64,000 bases of DNA from Caenorhabditis remanei (lineage: Eukaryota; Nematoda; Chromadorea; Rhabditida; Rhabditidae): NCBI RefSeq assembly GCF_010183535.1, contig NC_071331.1, positions 18,352,001 through 18,416,000 of the forward strand, read 5' to 3'. Below are positions 25,265 through 37,040 of this stretch, in pieces. The notes beneath the pieces are model-generated. The model worked only from the letters and a program-made list of their open reading frames with translations, made no database searches and was not told where the DNA came from. The position numbers were made by a program, and so were the translations under genes. Every line of letters begins with the position of its first letter. Position 1 is the first letter of the stretch.

Positions 25265-25370
25265 CGAATTCATGCTTTTGAAATGGAACAGTTACAGAAA
25301 TTTTCTTCGAAACTCGAAGGTGTGAGAAGACATCTGCAGCCAAACATTCGACGATTGAATGTTTGCAGTA
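25265..25370 (+). pseudogene. Fragment of the 3' end of the 30.7-kb membrane gene
   Basis: The sequence matches the last exon and stop region at 31385-31500 (GAAATGGAACA, then CAGCCAAAC.TTCGACGATTG), with scattered substitutions. In the source this stretch encodes the C-terminal tail ending NFRRLNFR. Confidence 0.8.
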
Positions 25371-25489
25371 AAATAAATTACAATTAACTTTTTTTCAATA
25401 CATTGAATTATAAATTGAAACATGTTGATTGAAATTGTTGAATATCAAAGCAATCACAAGTAAGCGCTTTACTTTCCAGAAACAGATAA

Positions 25490-25640
25490 CCAAATGGACG
25501 TTATTGAATTTGAATAACCAACAGGGCAATCATTATGATTATATTCAAAACTGACCAGAATATAGTGTATTTCACTGGATCTGCTGCAACTGGCATCTTT
25601 CTCCATTTGATTATTACAAGTATCATGCAACAAATTTTGG
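25490..25640 (-). pseudogene. Fragment of aat-8 last exon
   Basis: About 140 bp match 31905-32040, part of the final aat-8 exon, at roughly 95% by eye, and then diverge abruptly after TTATTACAAGTA. The peptide blocks DPVKY and NIIIMIALLVI remain readable on the minus strand, but there is no surrounding gene. Confidence 0.85.
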
Positions 25641-25774
25641 TTGACTTTTCGTTTGGAATTTTCAGTGTGCAATGTATTGTCCATGTACAAAACATTTCAA
25701 AAGTTTTCAAATTCGTTTCAGCTCTCAACTGATTTTTGCATTTCGCAGATGAAATAACGTACAGTAATCACCAT

Positions 25775-26190
25775 AATTCTAACAACTTTGGCCGTTTTCA
25801 GTTGAAAAAGTCCATCTTTGAGAGAGTGCCATGGTATCACTGATTGCTTTACAAAATTAAGTTGGGATTATGCATATCAAAAGTAGAGTTTCATTTTTGT
25901 AGTTGACAACTTTTTTGTACGGACACTTCCTAGAGAGTTATGATCATTTTAAGGGGACAGCTCAAAAACCGCACTATTTTGCACTGAAATGGGACGATTT
26001 GGCGGAGAAAATACTTTGTCGATATATAACTTGCTAGGGAGTGTCCGTACAATAAGTTGTCAACTACAAAAATAGAGCTTTATTTTTGATCTGTTCGGAC
26101 CTATAAAAAGTTATTTTGTGGGACAGTTAGTTTTACATATTCTCAAAGCTGTACATTTTCAACTGATAACGGCCAAAGCTGTTAGAATTA
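25775..26190. repeat. Palindromic interspersed repeat
   Basis: Inverted arms meet near 25970. GGCCGTTTTCAGTTGAAAA at the left is matched by TTTTCAACTGATAACGGCC at the right, and both arms contain GTAGTTGACAACTT with the outward GTACGGACACT.CCTAG motif. Same family as 9060-9735 and 33420-33790; it looks like a non-autonomous DNA element. Confidence 0.8.
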
Positions 26191-27183
26191 TGGATACTAC
26201 TGTTTGTACCTGCGAAGTGATTGATATAAGTCTGAGTCATCGACCGTTGGATGTGTTTCAGACGTCACCGGACTTCTACAGATAATTGGAACTTGGAGAG
26301 TTTTGCCAATTGTTGGGCACCATATGGCGTTTCTAAGATTTTTTTGTTGTTGATTTCACTTTTTTTAAATTTTACTTTCTCAAAATAAATACTATCAGTT
26401 ATTTCTTTTATTCTGTTTACAAATCGCTGATTAGGAACGAGAAGCAATAAGCGCATGCAGCACATCTCGCTTTTATGGAACAGTTGCGCTCATCAAAAGA
26501 TTAAAATCTACTGTAAAGTCGAAAGGAATAACTGATGAGTTAGTGTTGCATTACTGTAGCGGAAAATAGCCGAGATTGAATCTAGAATAAACATGACTAC
26601 ATAATCATATTAAACTTAGACTGGTTCCGTTCAGAAATAATCCCGATAACGAAATTACATACTTGGAGGAGCTTAGCCATATGATACAGTTTGAGAAGTT
26701 TCAATTTCTGATTAATACGTTCTCACACCAATTTGAACTTTACTGCGAAGTCTCATCACACAAAGTGCCATCACATCCGTTCAAACCATTTCAGAAAAAC
26801 TGTACATCTTTCTAATTCTCAATAAACTTTATCAAAGTTATATTGCTTCGGAACAAAAGCAATGAATGGAGTCCCGTTTGAAACCTTACCTATGAGATAT
26901 ATGAAAAGAGAACAAAGAATATAAAAAATTTTACATATTTTTTGTCCTATCTTGCTGAGCATAATCATTTTCCCAGAAAATAGGTTATTCCAGCGACAAG
27001 CCTCTAATGTAGTTGAAAGTCTGATATACTTTCCAAAAAACAATATTTTCTGACGAATTCTCATCAATTCTAATCATTTTTTCAAATCAATTTCAAAATT
27101 TCTGAAGAACCAGAAATTAAGAATGGTAAAGGTTACGTCAAGTATACTGTTGTCTTCAAATCTTGCAGGACCGTACTCGGTCA

Positions 27184-27296
27184 AAATCTGAAATATAGAA
27201 TCTGAAAAAATCTGAAATATTGAATCTGAAAAAATCTGAAATATTGAATCTGAAAAAATCTGAAACATAGAATCTGAAAAAAATCTGAAATATTGT
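27184..27296. repeat. 24-bp tandem repeat
   Basis: About four and a half copies of a unit of the type AATCTGAAAAAATCTGAAAT plus ATTG, with the internal half-unit AATCTGAAA. Later copies carry single substitutions and one extra A. Confidence 0.9.
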
Positions 27297-27723
27297 GTGA
27301 TGAGGGTTCGTTCCCTCGGCTAAATAAATGTGATCGAATCCGCATAAAACAATTTTTTCCTAACCCAGAGTTACAAAGAGTTCCTAAAAAAACAAAAAAA
27401 GTGGAAAAGCAGTACATTTACAGAATTCGACGAAAACTTGGAATTCGGTTTCGTTGCATAAAAATATCAAATTTGAGACTTCTTATGTAACAAGTAATGA
27501 AAACGTGGATGCTTAACGTTAAGAAGGATTTCAAGAGAGTTGAATAAGATGAACATTCACCAATAGTAACAAACCAAAATTATGAGTGAGAATAAGAGTT
27601 TCAGAATGCTTTACTAGTTTGCTGCTCGTTTGAACTTTTATTCGAAGTTATGATTCTCATCTTGTCATCAGTTCTACAGTAAGATATGAAGTAAGAATGA
27701 TTTTCGTGGCACGCATTCCACTG

Positions 27724-27771
27724 AAAACTTTGTTGAAATTTTTACAAATCCGACAATTTCAACAAAGTTTT
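27724..27771. other. Perfect 17-bp stem hairpin
   Basis: AAAACTTTGTTGAAATT at 27724-27740 and its exact complement at 27755-27771 flank a 14-base loop. The stem is too short for a normal pre-miRNA and the context is AT-rich. It could be a small palindromic repeat. No function is claimed. Confidence 0.7.
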
Positions 27772-27890
27772 ATCATTGTTTTTGATCTACTGAATTGAAC
27801 AGTAGATCTGGAAATTATCGATTGAAAAATTTCCTTTTTTAGCTTTTCTTAAAGAAATATTCTCAACATTAGATATATTCTGTTTTTCAG

Positions 27891-29331
27891 ATGCATAGAG
27901 GTAGAAGACAACAAAACCCTCAACCGGTACTAGTCCGCATTCATCAGACGAGATTCCAAAGACTTGCCGAATGGTGCAACAACATCAAAACAAACATTGG
28001 ACAAAAGTACAAGCGATCGAAACGTTTTTGGGGGTTTTCATGGGAGTAAGTGTAAACATCTCCAAAACCCTTATCAACACCTCAACTTTGATTCTGATTA
28101 ACCTTTCAGGATGTTAAAAGTATACACATAACAAGGGTGTTCAGTGAAAAGACGTCTGATACGACTGGAAAATCCTATATTACTGCTGGCAAAAACTTTC
28201 AGAAATTATTTAAAACATATCTTGTGGAATAACTGATGAAAGCAGCTTTTGAAAACATCTATTTTCCCAGGCTCTACTCCCTTCCATCATCGTTTTCTCC
28301 GCAATGGCAAGCCAGAATCAGATGGCACAGGATCTCCACAGAAACGTCACCCAGTTTGATGTCGAATCGATCCGGAACCTTGCCAAGTCATTAAAGACTG
28401 ATTGAAAGTAATTAATATAGTCAATATTTCAGTCTCACAAGCTCCAGAAATTTCACTTCCCGCGGCTGCTCACTTCTCATGTGTCTGATCTACCTGGCAC
28501 ACAAACTGTACGGATTCAATGAAGATCTGATGAAGGTGGTCGGGTTGGGACTGAAGGTGCTTGGAGGTGTTGGAATTGCCGTTGGGGTGTTTTCTCTAAT
28601 GGGTTCGTATGACGATGGCATAACCGAGGCTTTGACATTGATGTATTGTGAGTTTAATTTGCCTTGATAATTAGATTTGAACTTTCGACTACTTCAAATG
28701 TGTTGATTGAAAAAAAAATAAAAAATCACGAAAGAACTAGGAATATCATTTTTAAAATAGTGATTTTCAAGAGTTCAAGGCATTTTTTGGGTTACTGTAG
28801 TCGCGTACGTTGGTGTGCACTGAATTCTCATTTTTCTCGTTGTTAACAAGAAGTCAAACTTGGACTTCAAGCGCGTGAAACACGATTTTTACGCCGATTT
28901 TCAGATTATACACAAGCCTGAAGCTCCGCCAAACTCAACTTTTTTTGACTACTTCTGGAATTCTTGCAAACATGGGTGGGAACGCCAATTTGTCTGATCC
29001 TCTTTTCTACGGACATTTCCAACCCAGTTCAGTCTCTTCTCATTTTCTTTTTTTCCCCGCCCATGTTGACAAAAAAGAGGATCAAACGTGGTTTCGAAGT
29101 GTCGCTGCGGTTTAATAGTCATTTCCTGGCCTGTGGATTCAACCTTTTAAAACGAAATAAACAAACTTTAAAAATTTCAGAAGGCTTAACGCACCACCTG
29201 CTGCACGTTTTTAACCAATCCAACAACTCGAAGTTGTAGACGACAATGATGAGAATCAGGATGAAGAGAAAGAACGACGAGGCTGCTGGCGCTGAAAGAA
29301 ACATGATTGGGAATCCCATCGTTGATCACTT
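27891..29331 (+). pseudogene. Probable broken gene with a glycine-rich membrane segment
   Basis: The ATG at 27891 follows a strong acceptor (TGTTTTTCAG), and the first exon (to 28045) is open for 51 codons. Later coding-like blocks are 28270-28411, encoding MASQNQMAQDLHRNV and VESIRNLAKSL, and 28433-28645, with a hydrophobic Gly-rich stretch (VVGLGLKVLGGVGIAVGVFS). The phases do not join: exon 1 to the next block shifts frame, and the 28270 block meets an in-frame TGA just before its only phase-compatible donor near 28409. The amphipathic-helix block followed by a Gly-rich hydrophobic hairpin recalls apolipoprotein-L-like proteins, but that is a weak resemblance. A small open frame near 29247-29331 may be the old C-terminus. 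It could also be a real gene with exons I have misjoined. Confidence 0.4.
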
Positions 29332-30741
29332 TCGATAAAGTTCTATTATCTATCTTGAATTATTATTATTATTTTCTTTTTCCCTAACATTGTTAAATAA
29401 ATATTTGATGAGAAATTGAAATTTTACAGATAGGGGTTATACAAACAAAAGATCGGGATGTCATAACTGATAAATTGGTGAATTTTACTGATTGCTCAAT
29501 TAGATTGCGAGATAATTTGTTACTTATTCTCGCAAAGTTATGAAATGTCTCTTCCAGTCCACGATACAGCGTCTAACTGATAACTTTTCTCAAAAACCTA
29601 TTTGTTTAAATCTATCTTACAGAGTTTTCAATCAAAAGCATCGGAAATTCTGAGCAGAAGTCTCTTTCAGCTTTCCTTCTGTCTACACTGAAACATGAAC
29701 GTGAAAATAAATCGTAATTTGTCCGTTTCTAAACCTAAAACCTCATAAGCACAATCGTTCATAGAAATCCAATTCGAATTTAAAGTAGAAATCAGTACAG
29801 GAAAGGAGGAATTAAAGCGGCACGTGGGTAGAATGAGAAATAAATGAATGCACAATTTTCATTCAAAAGGGACATCGCTATTAACAAATGTCTCATTTTT
29901 TACACGGAACTGTTCAGAAAGACAAGGAAAAGAGAAATTCTTAATTGAGTTATGCTCGAAGATCATGCTAAAACGAGTGATGAAAGGTCGAAATGCCGAA
30001 AATCGCGCATAGTCGTTGTTTAAATCCAACTATCTTCTCGTAGTGCAGGAGAGAAAATTTTTTTTTTATATTTTAGGAGAAATGTGTAAAAATAGACATT
30101 CATGTGCACGGCGAGAAGATTTTTTCATAGAAATGAACTCAAAAATTCACCACAAGCAGCGATTTTCTTAACTTTCAGCCTTCATCACTCTCTCCAGCCT
30201 GATTTCTGGAGCCACCTCCAAGAGAATTTGCTTTTTTCCGAGACGCTGGGTTGATTCATGAAAAAATTAGAATTTTCGAAATACCGGAATCTCCTTTTCA
30301 AGCTCTATCTGATCAAATCTAAAACAGTAGACTACTATCGGCTGCTCGATGAACTGTCTCTGATGTTTCCAATGCTCTCCCAAACTGCAGTTAATTGATT
30401 ATTTGACGAGTAGGAAGTCTTCTGAAATTATCGGCGGAGAGTACCTTTAGTTACAATTACAACTAACCGTCCATAAAACATTTTTCATCGGGAAACAAAC
30501 GTATACACTTGAAATACACTGTGTGAAACGACAAATTGTGAAGCACTCCTGCACTCCTCTCGCGAGAAAAAGACCAGCGCGCCACTAAACAGTACGCGCG
30601 CGGAATTTCGGAGCTTCGTAGCTAGACTACTGTAAAAGTACTGTACATAAACCGAAACCTCTCTCTCTCCATTCTGGTCATATATTGATTTTGGATTTTT
30701 CTATCTTATTCATAAAAGAGCCAAGAAAAAACAATTGAGCA
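29332..30741. other. Intergenic, with a diverged half of a TTAA palindrome
   Basis: No gene seen. Around 30080-30295 the order of blocks (TGCACGGCGAGAAGATTTT, then CTGGAGCCACCTCCAAGAGA, a TTCATGAAAAAATTAGAATTT stretch and TCTCCTTT) parallels one arm of the palindrome at 1678-2730, so it is probably an old half-element. A GC-rich stretch with GCGCGCC and CGCGCGC lies at 30575-30605. Confidence 0.4.
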
Positions 30742-31498
30742 ATGACAATACTCCACCTCTTCTCAATAGAAATAATAATGTGTATGTTAATGTTTATCGG
30801 TAGTGACGGATCTCCTAAAAAGAATATGGCTTATTTTCCCATGATTTTAGTTGGTGTTATGATATATCGGTTTCTCAACATTGGGATGATGAGCAAGAAA
30901 AAACGAAGAGACATTCCATATTACGCAGGATATTTGAAAATTGTCCTTCTCGGATCAATGACGTTTTCTCTTGTTCTAATGCCAATGACTTATTATCTTG
31001 ATTTGAGTGTACCGGTAGGTTGTTAAATGAAAAATATTTGCATAATGAACGAATTTTAGTCCCATTATCAGCTTTATAAGTATATCATCTACGTATTCGT
31101 CATATTTCTCGGATATTTCACATGGAATGTTGTGGACGCGTGCGAATTGCAGTACAGTTGGGCGTACTCGGTACTGTTACCTTGTCTGGCAGTGTTTCAT
31201 TATTATCTTCCAAACTACATGGTGGGTTTTCGATATTAATTGTACTCTTCTAGATTCTTCAACTTCGATGGAGCGCATTTTTCAAATCATTGTCTCAAAA
31301 TCACTTTCTTTTCAGGAAGTCACAGGACATCCCTCACGAATCTCAATTATTTATAATTTTTTAGCCAGTTTTTTCGACTACGTACTTCTCGAAATGGAAC
31401 AATTACAACCATCTTCTATTCTGGGGAACAATGAATTACCTCCCAAACGTGTGAGCAGACTTGAGCAGCCAAACTTTCGACGATTGAACTTTCGATGA
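30742..31498 (+). CDS. Small multi-pass membrane protein, unknown family
   Basis: Exons 30742-31014, 31060-31221 and 31316-31498 join in phase to 205 residues. Hydrophobic segments occur near residues 5-20, 28-45, 65-87 and 98-116, with a further one around 125-145, so four or five membrane passes are likely. Basic loops (SKKKRRD) and a basic C-terminal tail point to the cytosol. No family is recognised; it is probably nematode-specific. Another acceptor at about 31252 opens a different frame and would give an alternative C-terminus of about 36 residues, so two isoforms are possible. The gene converges on aat-8 with about 250 bp between the stop codons. Part of its last exon has been copied to 25265-25370. 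Confidence 0.6.
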
Positions 31499-31744
31499 TA
31501 ATTTATATTTTTGGAATTGAAAATACAATGCCGACATCCTCCCATTTGCCCATTTGTCTTTCATATATAACAATGATTTTTAATGAATGAAATTTTAAAT
31601 CGAAACCCGTTTATTGAAAGTTTTGAATATAAAAGCAATCACAAATGAGTTTTTTCTTCTGGTCCTAAGTCTACAACAGTCCATGTTAGTATTTGACAGA
31701 GATGAGTGAGTTTTCCTGAATGATTTGATTAATATTATTCACTT

Positions 31745-34077
31745 TTAATAGGCATACTTACTATCAATGACTCCAAGAAATTCTGTATGATTAACTATAA
31801 ATTTGACCACAAAGTAGACCACTGAAATCATCCTTGATTTCTTTTCACACGGGCCAGACTCACCAACACCTCCCAAAAACATGGAAAACCCAATGATGGA
31901 TGAAATAGGATCTTGTTGAATTGGAATAACCAACAGGGCAATCATTATGATTATATTCAAAATTGGCCAGAATATACTGTATTTCACTGGATCTGCTGCA
32001 ACTGGCATCTTTCTCCATTTGATTATTACAAGTACTGCCAGGGCGAAGATTGTAGTTAGCATACCGACTACATTCAGGTAGTCAACGAGTTGGTCCGTAT
32101 CTCCCAGGAATGCAAATATGATGGAGGTGAATGTCTGAAATCTTTTCAGAGTCCGAGGTCACTCTTGATTCATTTCAAACCCACATACATGAAAAAAGAC
32201 AGAAACCCTTGGACTGTCATTGTCAACATGTATCAAACTGAAGCAGGTGGGCATCATTTTCCGTCGTGAACCGGCAACCATGTACCTGAGAATTGGGTCA
32301 AAAATTTGGGGGTGGTAGATTATTGGAAAAATAGGATTTTACAAGAGAAACAAACCAGGTTTAGGGACTAGCACTAAACAAATTTGAAACTAACCTGCTC
32401 CAACTGAAAACATCTCCGTTTAGTGTTCCAATCAGCAGAAATCCAACCACGGCGGGAACAGCAAACGCAGCTCCATTCCCAACGGTTCTTTGGATGAATG
32501 TCTGAAATTTCAGACTATCAGTTTCTATGGAATATGAAACCTACTGTAGCCACTGCAGAAGAGTCGATAATCTCCTGTGGTGTCAAAATGGCAAAATAGG
32601 AAACATTGACCAGAACATAAATGACTGCAGAGATAACAAGACCTCCAAGACAGGCTCGTGGCAAGGTTCTGAAAAATCTGTCAGTCTTCCTGAATATCCT
32701 CCTTCACTCACTTTCTGAAATTCTCAATCTGAATCTCCTCTGATCCATAATTCAACGTCGTAAACCCTCCGAACGCCCAGTTCCCTTGATAAATTGCCAA
32801 AACAATTGCTCCTGGCTTCCAATCAGACCCTTTCATTATCTGCGAACTACTGTAATGTGACGTCGCCCCGCGGAAGATGATAAAGAAGAAACCGATTCCG
32901 ATGATAATCAAAGTTGCAAAAATCTTGGAGCACATTGATATAATTTGAACTCTTGATGCGAATGTGTTCAGTGAAAACATGTTGGTCAGCGTGAGAAATA
33001 CTGATAAGAAAGAAAATAATGATTATTAAAAACGAATAGACACGAAATGACATAGTTTCCGGAGAGGAAGCTTATGCAATCTTTGGAACTCACATAGTAA
33101 TCCGAAACCGAAAAGTTTCGACGCATTGTCAGCATCAGCAGGAGAGAAACAGATAATTGGATCGAGGGCTTGGACGATATATTTTCCAAATGTTAGGTAT
33201 AAAACTGCAGCAGATGAAGAGCTCTGAATGAGCAAGGAGAGCCAGAGAAGAGAGAATGCGATAGGTGTCCATCCCATGTAGCCAATGTAAGCGAGATCGG
33301 CGCCAGATTCGGGGATGCTGGTGCCAAGTTCGATGTAGTTCTGGAAGGTTTTTCTAGCTTTTTCTGATTGAAAGGCTGGTGAGTTGATCATAAATTGAGA
33401 TACGGTACCGGCCAAAATGATGTCATATTTTGCCCTTTTCAGTTGAAAATGCCCAACTTTGAGAATGTGTCATAGTAAAACTAACTGTCCCACAAAATAA
33501 CTTTTTTATGGGTCAAACAGACCAAAAACAGAACTCCATTTTTGTAGTTGGGAACTTTTTTGTACACTCCCCAGCAAGTTACATCTCGACAAATTTTTTT
33601 CGACATTTTTTGTACACTCCCCAGCAAGTTACATCTCGACAAAGTCATTTCCCCCTCAAATCGACCCATTTCAGTACAAAATAGTGCGATTTTCAAGCTG
33701 CTCGCTTAAAACTACCATAACTCTCTAGGGAGTGTCCGTACAAAAAAGTAGTCAACTACAAAAATGAAGCTCTACTTTTGATCGTTGTTTGATCCACAAA
33801 AAATTACGAAAACGTTAAAAAATCGGAAGAAAAGTTCACACTCACTATTGCTGTTATCATGTTTAGTAACGCACAGAAGACCCATATGATAAGTGACAAA
33901 CCGACCGAGCCAGCATGTTCCACAATACCCTGAAAATAGACTGAATATGGCCTAGGAATCCGGAATCCTTCTAAGCCATACCTTGGGTGCAATGAAAATT
34001 CCACTTCCAATAATCGAGCCCACAATATACGACGTTGCACCGATCAACCCGATCTTGTTATCCTCCTTTTTGACCAT
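31745..34077 (-). CDS. aat-8: AAT-family amino acid transporter light chain
   Basis: Eight exons on the minus strand, 34077-33982, 33929-33846, 33340-33094, 33000-32712, 32668-32545, 32501-32395, 32285-32189 and 32134-31745, join in phase to 477 residues, the usual length for LAT/SLC7 transporters with 12 membrane segments. The substrate-binding signature GSIIGSGIFIAPKG is at about residues 20-33, followed by NYIELGTSIPESGADLAYIG, the usual third-helix motif. The start follows GAATTTCAG directly, as in trans-spliced messages. A 42-base stretch in the last exon has GTGAGT and TTTCAG ends and is a multiple of three, so its removal (463 residues) cannot be excluded. The name aat-8 rests on remembered C. 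elegans gene order beside zag-1; membership of the AAT family is secure, the exact orthologue less so. Intron 2 contains a palindromic repeat. Confidence 0.9.
33420..33790. repeat. Palindromic interspersed repeat in aat-8 intron 2
   Basis: Same family as 9060-9735 and 25775-26190, with GTAGTTG.GAACTTTTTTGTA on the left arm and GTACAAAAAAGTAGTCAACT on the right. Within it about 45 bp (TTTTTTGTACACTCCCCAGC and following) is directly duplicated at 33553-33590 and 33607-33644. Confidence 0.8.
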
Positions 34078-34086
34078 CTGAAATTC
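34078..34086 (-). promoter_or_regulatory. Probable trans-splice acceptor of aat-8
   Basis: On the minus strand GAATTTCAG abuts the ATG at 34077. No upstream coding exon in phase is seen, so SL addition here is the simplest reading. Confidence 0.55.
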
Positions 34087-37040
34087 ATTTTTCTGTCACG
34101 TGAACACTAGAGTCAACAAGGTTCAGAACCATTTTCCTTGTCAAATTCGATTGGATTCGGTTCAAAAAGAAAACAAAAACGTCATGTTTTGTGTACGGTT
34201 TGACGGAGGTGGGGAACAGTAAAAAATAACTAAGAAGAGAGGAAATTAGGTCGTAATTAGGCGATCTATGATTGGCAGGGAGTGGTTGGGGATAGGAGTT
34301 TTTGGGGAGAAAAAGGGTTTCAGTTAAGTTTTTTTTTTCATTTGGTTTTCTGTTTCAATTTTCAAATAGTAGTAGAAGCTCCATTCACAATTGCGCTCCA
34401 TCGAAACTAGAACAAAATCTGAAAATTTTAGTTGAGCACGCTTTCTGAAGGCTCTTCTACATCTTTACAATAAAATTTTCTTTAAAATTGTCTTGTCATT
34501 AAGAATTGGCGCGAATTCAAAAAAATCAACGAAAAAAAAACAGGTAAAATTGCAACCACAAACAAAAGTAAAGTGTGCTGCTCCAACTGACCAAATAGTA
34601 GCCCCGACTCCTTTAAGAATGCTCCTTATCACCAATTCCTCTTTTCTCTATTCCTCTTTTCTCTCCCTCCTTCCCTTCTATTCTAATCGCACAACGATCA
34701 GTTCATACTCTAAATGATCCAAACATCCCAATTTGTTTTTTGTCGTATTCCCTTAATATTCTCTAAACTGTCTACATCTCTCTGCGTCGCTGTATTCTCA
34801 ATGATGACGTCAAAAGGTTTCTCGAATTCTCTGTCTCCCATCATCTTCACTTTTCTAAGGGATGATGGCGCCATTCCTTTTCTCTAGCCTACACATGTAC
34901 TGAGCGCTTTTGTCTCTTCTTAATCGAAATCCATAGGAAATATTTCTTCTCTAAGTCCTCCACCTATCTCTCTGTTCTTTCCTCAAAACTATCCATGAAT
35001 TCTTTTCCGACGATCCGCAATGCCCTCATCCCATCTCTCCCTCTTTTATCTTCAACGGGAATCATTCATTCCCTCCGCGTCCACACTTTTCCATCTCTTC
35101 CCACGAGGTGTATTGTCTTCTCTCTCCTGAACATCGAAGGAGAAGTACTCTTCTCAAAAAATGCCGTTCTCGATTTGCGCCCTGGTAAGTTAACCGGCTA
35201 GTAGGGGGGCAAGACCATCCCCCCTTTCTTTTACAACAACGCCTGACCTACTTTTCACTTTCATTTCCACAACGACCTCCCACGCCTTCTTTTGGAGAGT
35301 AGCCAACCGAATCGAAAAAGGAAAACGAAGAGATGATTCCTTGAATCTGAAACGGTGTAATGGTTTTACACAAAACACCTTCTTCTTCTCCTTCTTCATC
35401 TGAATCTCCATTTCCTTTCCGTCTATCCGTCCGCCCTCCGTGTGTCCACACCACCACTATCTGTCATCTGTCCGTGGAAACTAAACAAGTTTTCCTCTCT
35501 GGCGGTTCTCTCCACCACAAAAAAGCTTAAACTGTGTTTCGCCTAGAAAGGTCTTCTCTTTCTCTTTAGATCGTTTTCTTCATATTCTCATGTTCTTCTT
35601 GGGTGTGTGTGTTCTCGTGTAGTATATATGAGATGGTTTTCTTCTTTTTCTCTTTTCTTCTCTTTTGTTAGTTTGGTTTTAGGGTTATCGGGTCTCGGAG
35701 AGAATTTTTGATTTTTGAAAATTATGTATTGATTCGTTTTTCGGTAGAGAAGTTCGGTGATTTTCGGAAGAAATAAAAAAGAAGAAGGAGCAGTTAGAAA
35801 TTAGAAAAACTAATATTTATAGACATTGTCTAGAAATATTTTTGTAAACATTTTGGAAAATACCGTAAATACTGTATTATAACGGCACCTGTAATAGAAC
35901 GGCACCTGTATTATAACGGCACCCTGTCTATACTTAGAATTTATGAATATGATTATCCCGGTCTTTTTTCTTGGTTCTGATTAGAAGCGTGCTTAGTAAC
36001 CTCTAGAACCACAAATAGAACGTCCAAAAAAGTCTTCCCGTTTATATTTGATCCGTTTCTGAAACCACAAAATTTCTCACGAACGCAGTTGAAAAATATA
36101 ACGGCATGCCGTTATAATACAGTATTTACGGTATTTGGAAAAAATAATTTTCGATTTTTATCGGTACGGTTTCAAGCTGGCCTGGCACATTGTGATATTT
36201 CAAGCTATCCGAAAATCTATAGAATCTTAAATTTTTCACTTTTTTGAAATTCCTGAATTTTTCAGTTTTTTAAAATCATCTTTGTCTGAAATTTCATTCA
36301 AGATTCCATCAAAATGCTCCGAAACAATAATCGTCATTTTTGGCAACCTAGAAATCCCCCAAATGCTGCCCTTCATGAAGTTCTGTTCCATTCTAGAAAC
36401 AGTTTCTTTCTTAATTTAATTTTAATTTACAATCTCTCTCAAAAATCTAGGAATTTCTTTTTTTTTTGCCGTTTCATCTTCAAGGTTGAATCCTGCAAAG
36501 AACAAAAAGAACTTCGATGACAATGAGATGAACTAGCTTTTTGGTTTTCTAGGTCATTCAGTTTTCATTATTTGGTTGTCCCGTAGTGGAGTTGACCCTC
36601 AAAATTAGAAAGATTAGATCTGGAAAATAAGTGAATCGTTGTGAGAAGACACAGAGGGAACATTGGTGAAGAGTAATTTGATTTTCGTTGTTTCATTTTT
36701 ATAAACTTTGTAAGTCTTCATCTTATTGAATGGAGCCTGTAATTATCTAACATTTCTGATATTTACGACATCTCGATCTCTGAAATTCTATTCATACTCT
36801 GGAAGGTTCCCTGACCTAAAATCAAGATCCTAATCTTCTTGTTTACAAAAAAACGTTTCGAAATGCCAAAGACACGATAAAAGAAAACTTTGCTACCATA
36901 CGACTATTTGAAATCTCGTGCCCTTCCGAGAGGTCCGGTTCCCTTTTTTCTTTTTTCTCTCTCTATTTCCTCCATGATTGTTTTCATTCCATCTTCCTTC
37001 TTCTCCGTAACCTTCTTCTCCTTCTGTTCTCAAATCAATA
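34087..37040. other. Intergenic region, aat-8 to four-pass membrane gene
   Basis: Three kilobases rich in CT tracts, shared by two divergent genes. Apart from the inverted-repeat element at 35861-36133 I see no gene or RNA. Confidence 0.6.
35861..36133. mobile_element. 273-bp inverted-repeat MITE
   Basis: The terminal inverted repeats start TACCGTAAATACTGTATTAT and are perfect for 26 bp. The left arm continues into two further partial copies of the TATAACGGCACCTG motif (35878-35925). The ends begin and finish with TA, consistent with a Tc/mariner-type TA target. No coding capacity. Confidence 0.85.

Larger units (their letters stand above)
24390..27880. other. Gene-poor interval with gene fragments and repeats
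   Basis: Between zag-1 and the next coding trace there is no intact gene. It holds three fragments copied from the 31.3-32.3 kb region (listed separately), a palindromic repeat, a 24-bp tandem repeat and one strong hairpin. The rest is AT-rich with no recognised content. Confidence 0.6.

Noticed and set aside
27724..27771. Hairpin considered as a microRNA precursor
   Set aside because: The stem of 17 bp is too short for a Dicer substrate and the arms are low-complexity.
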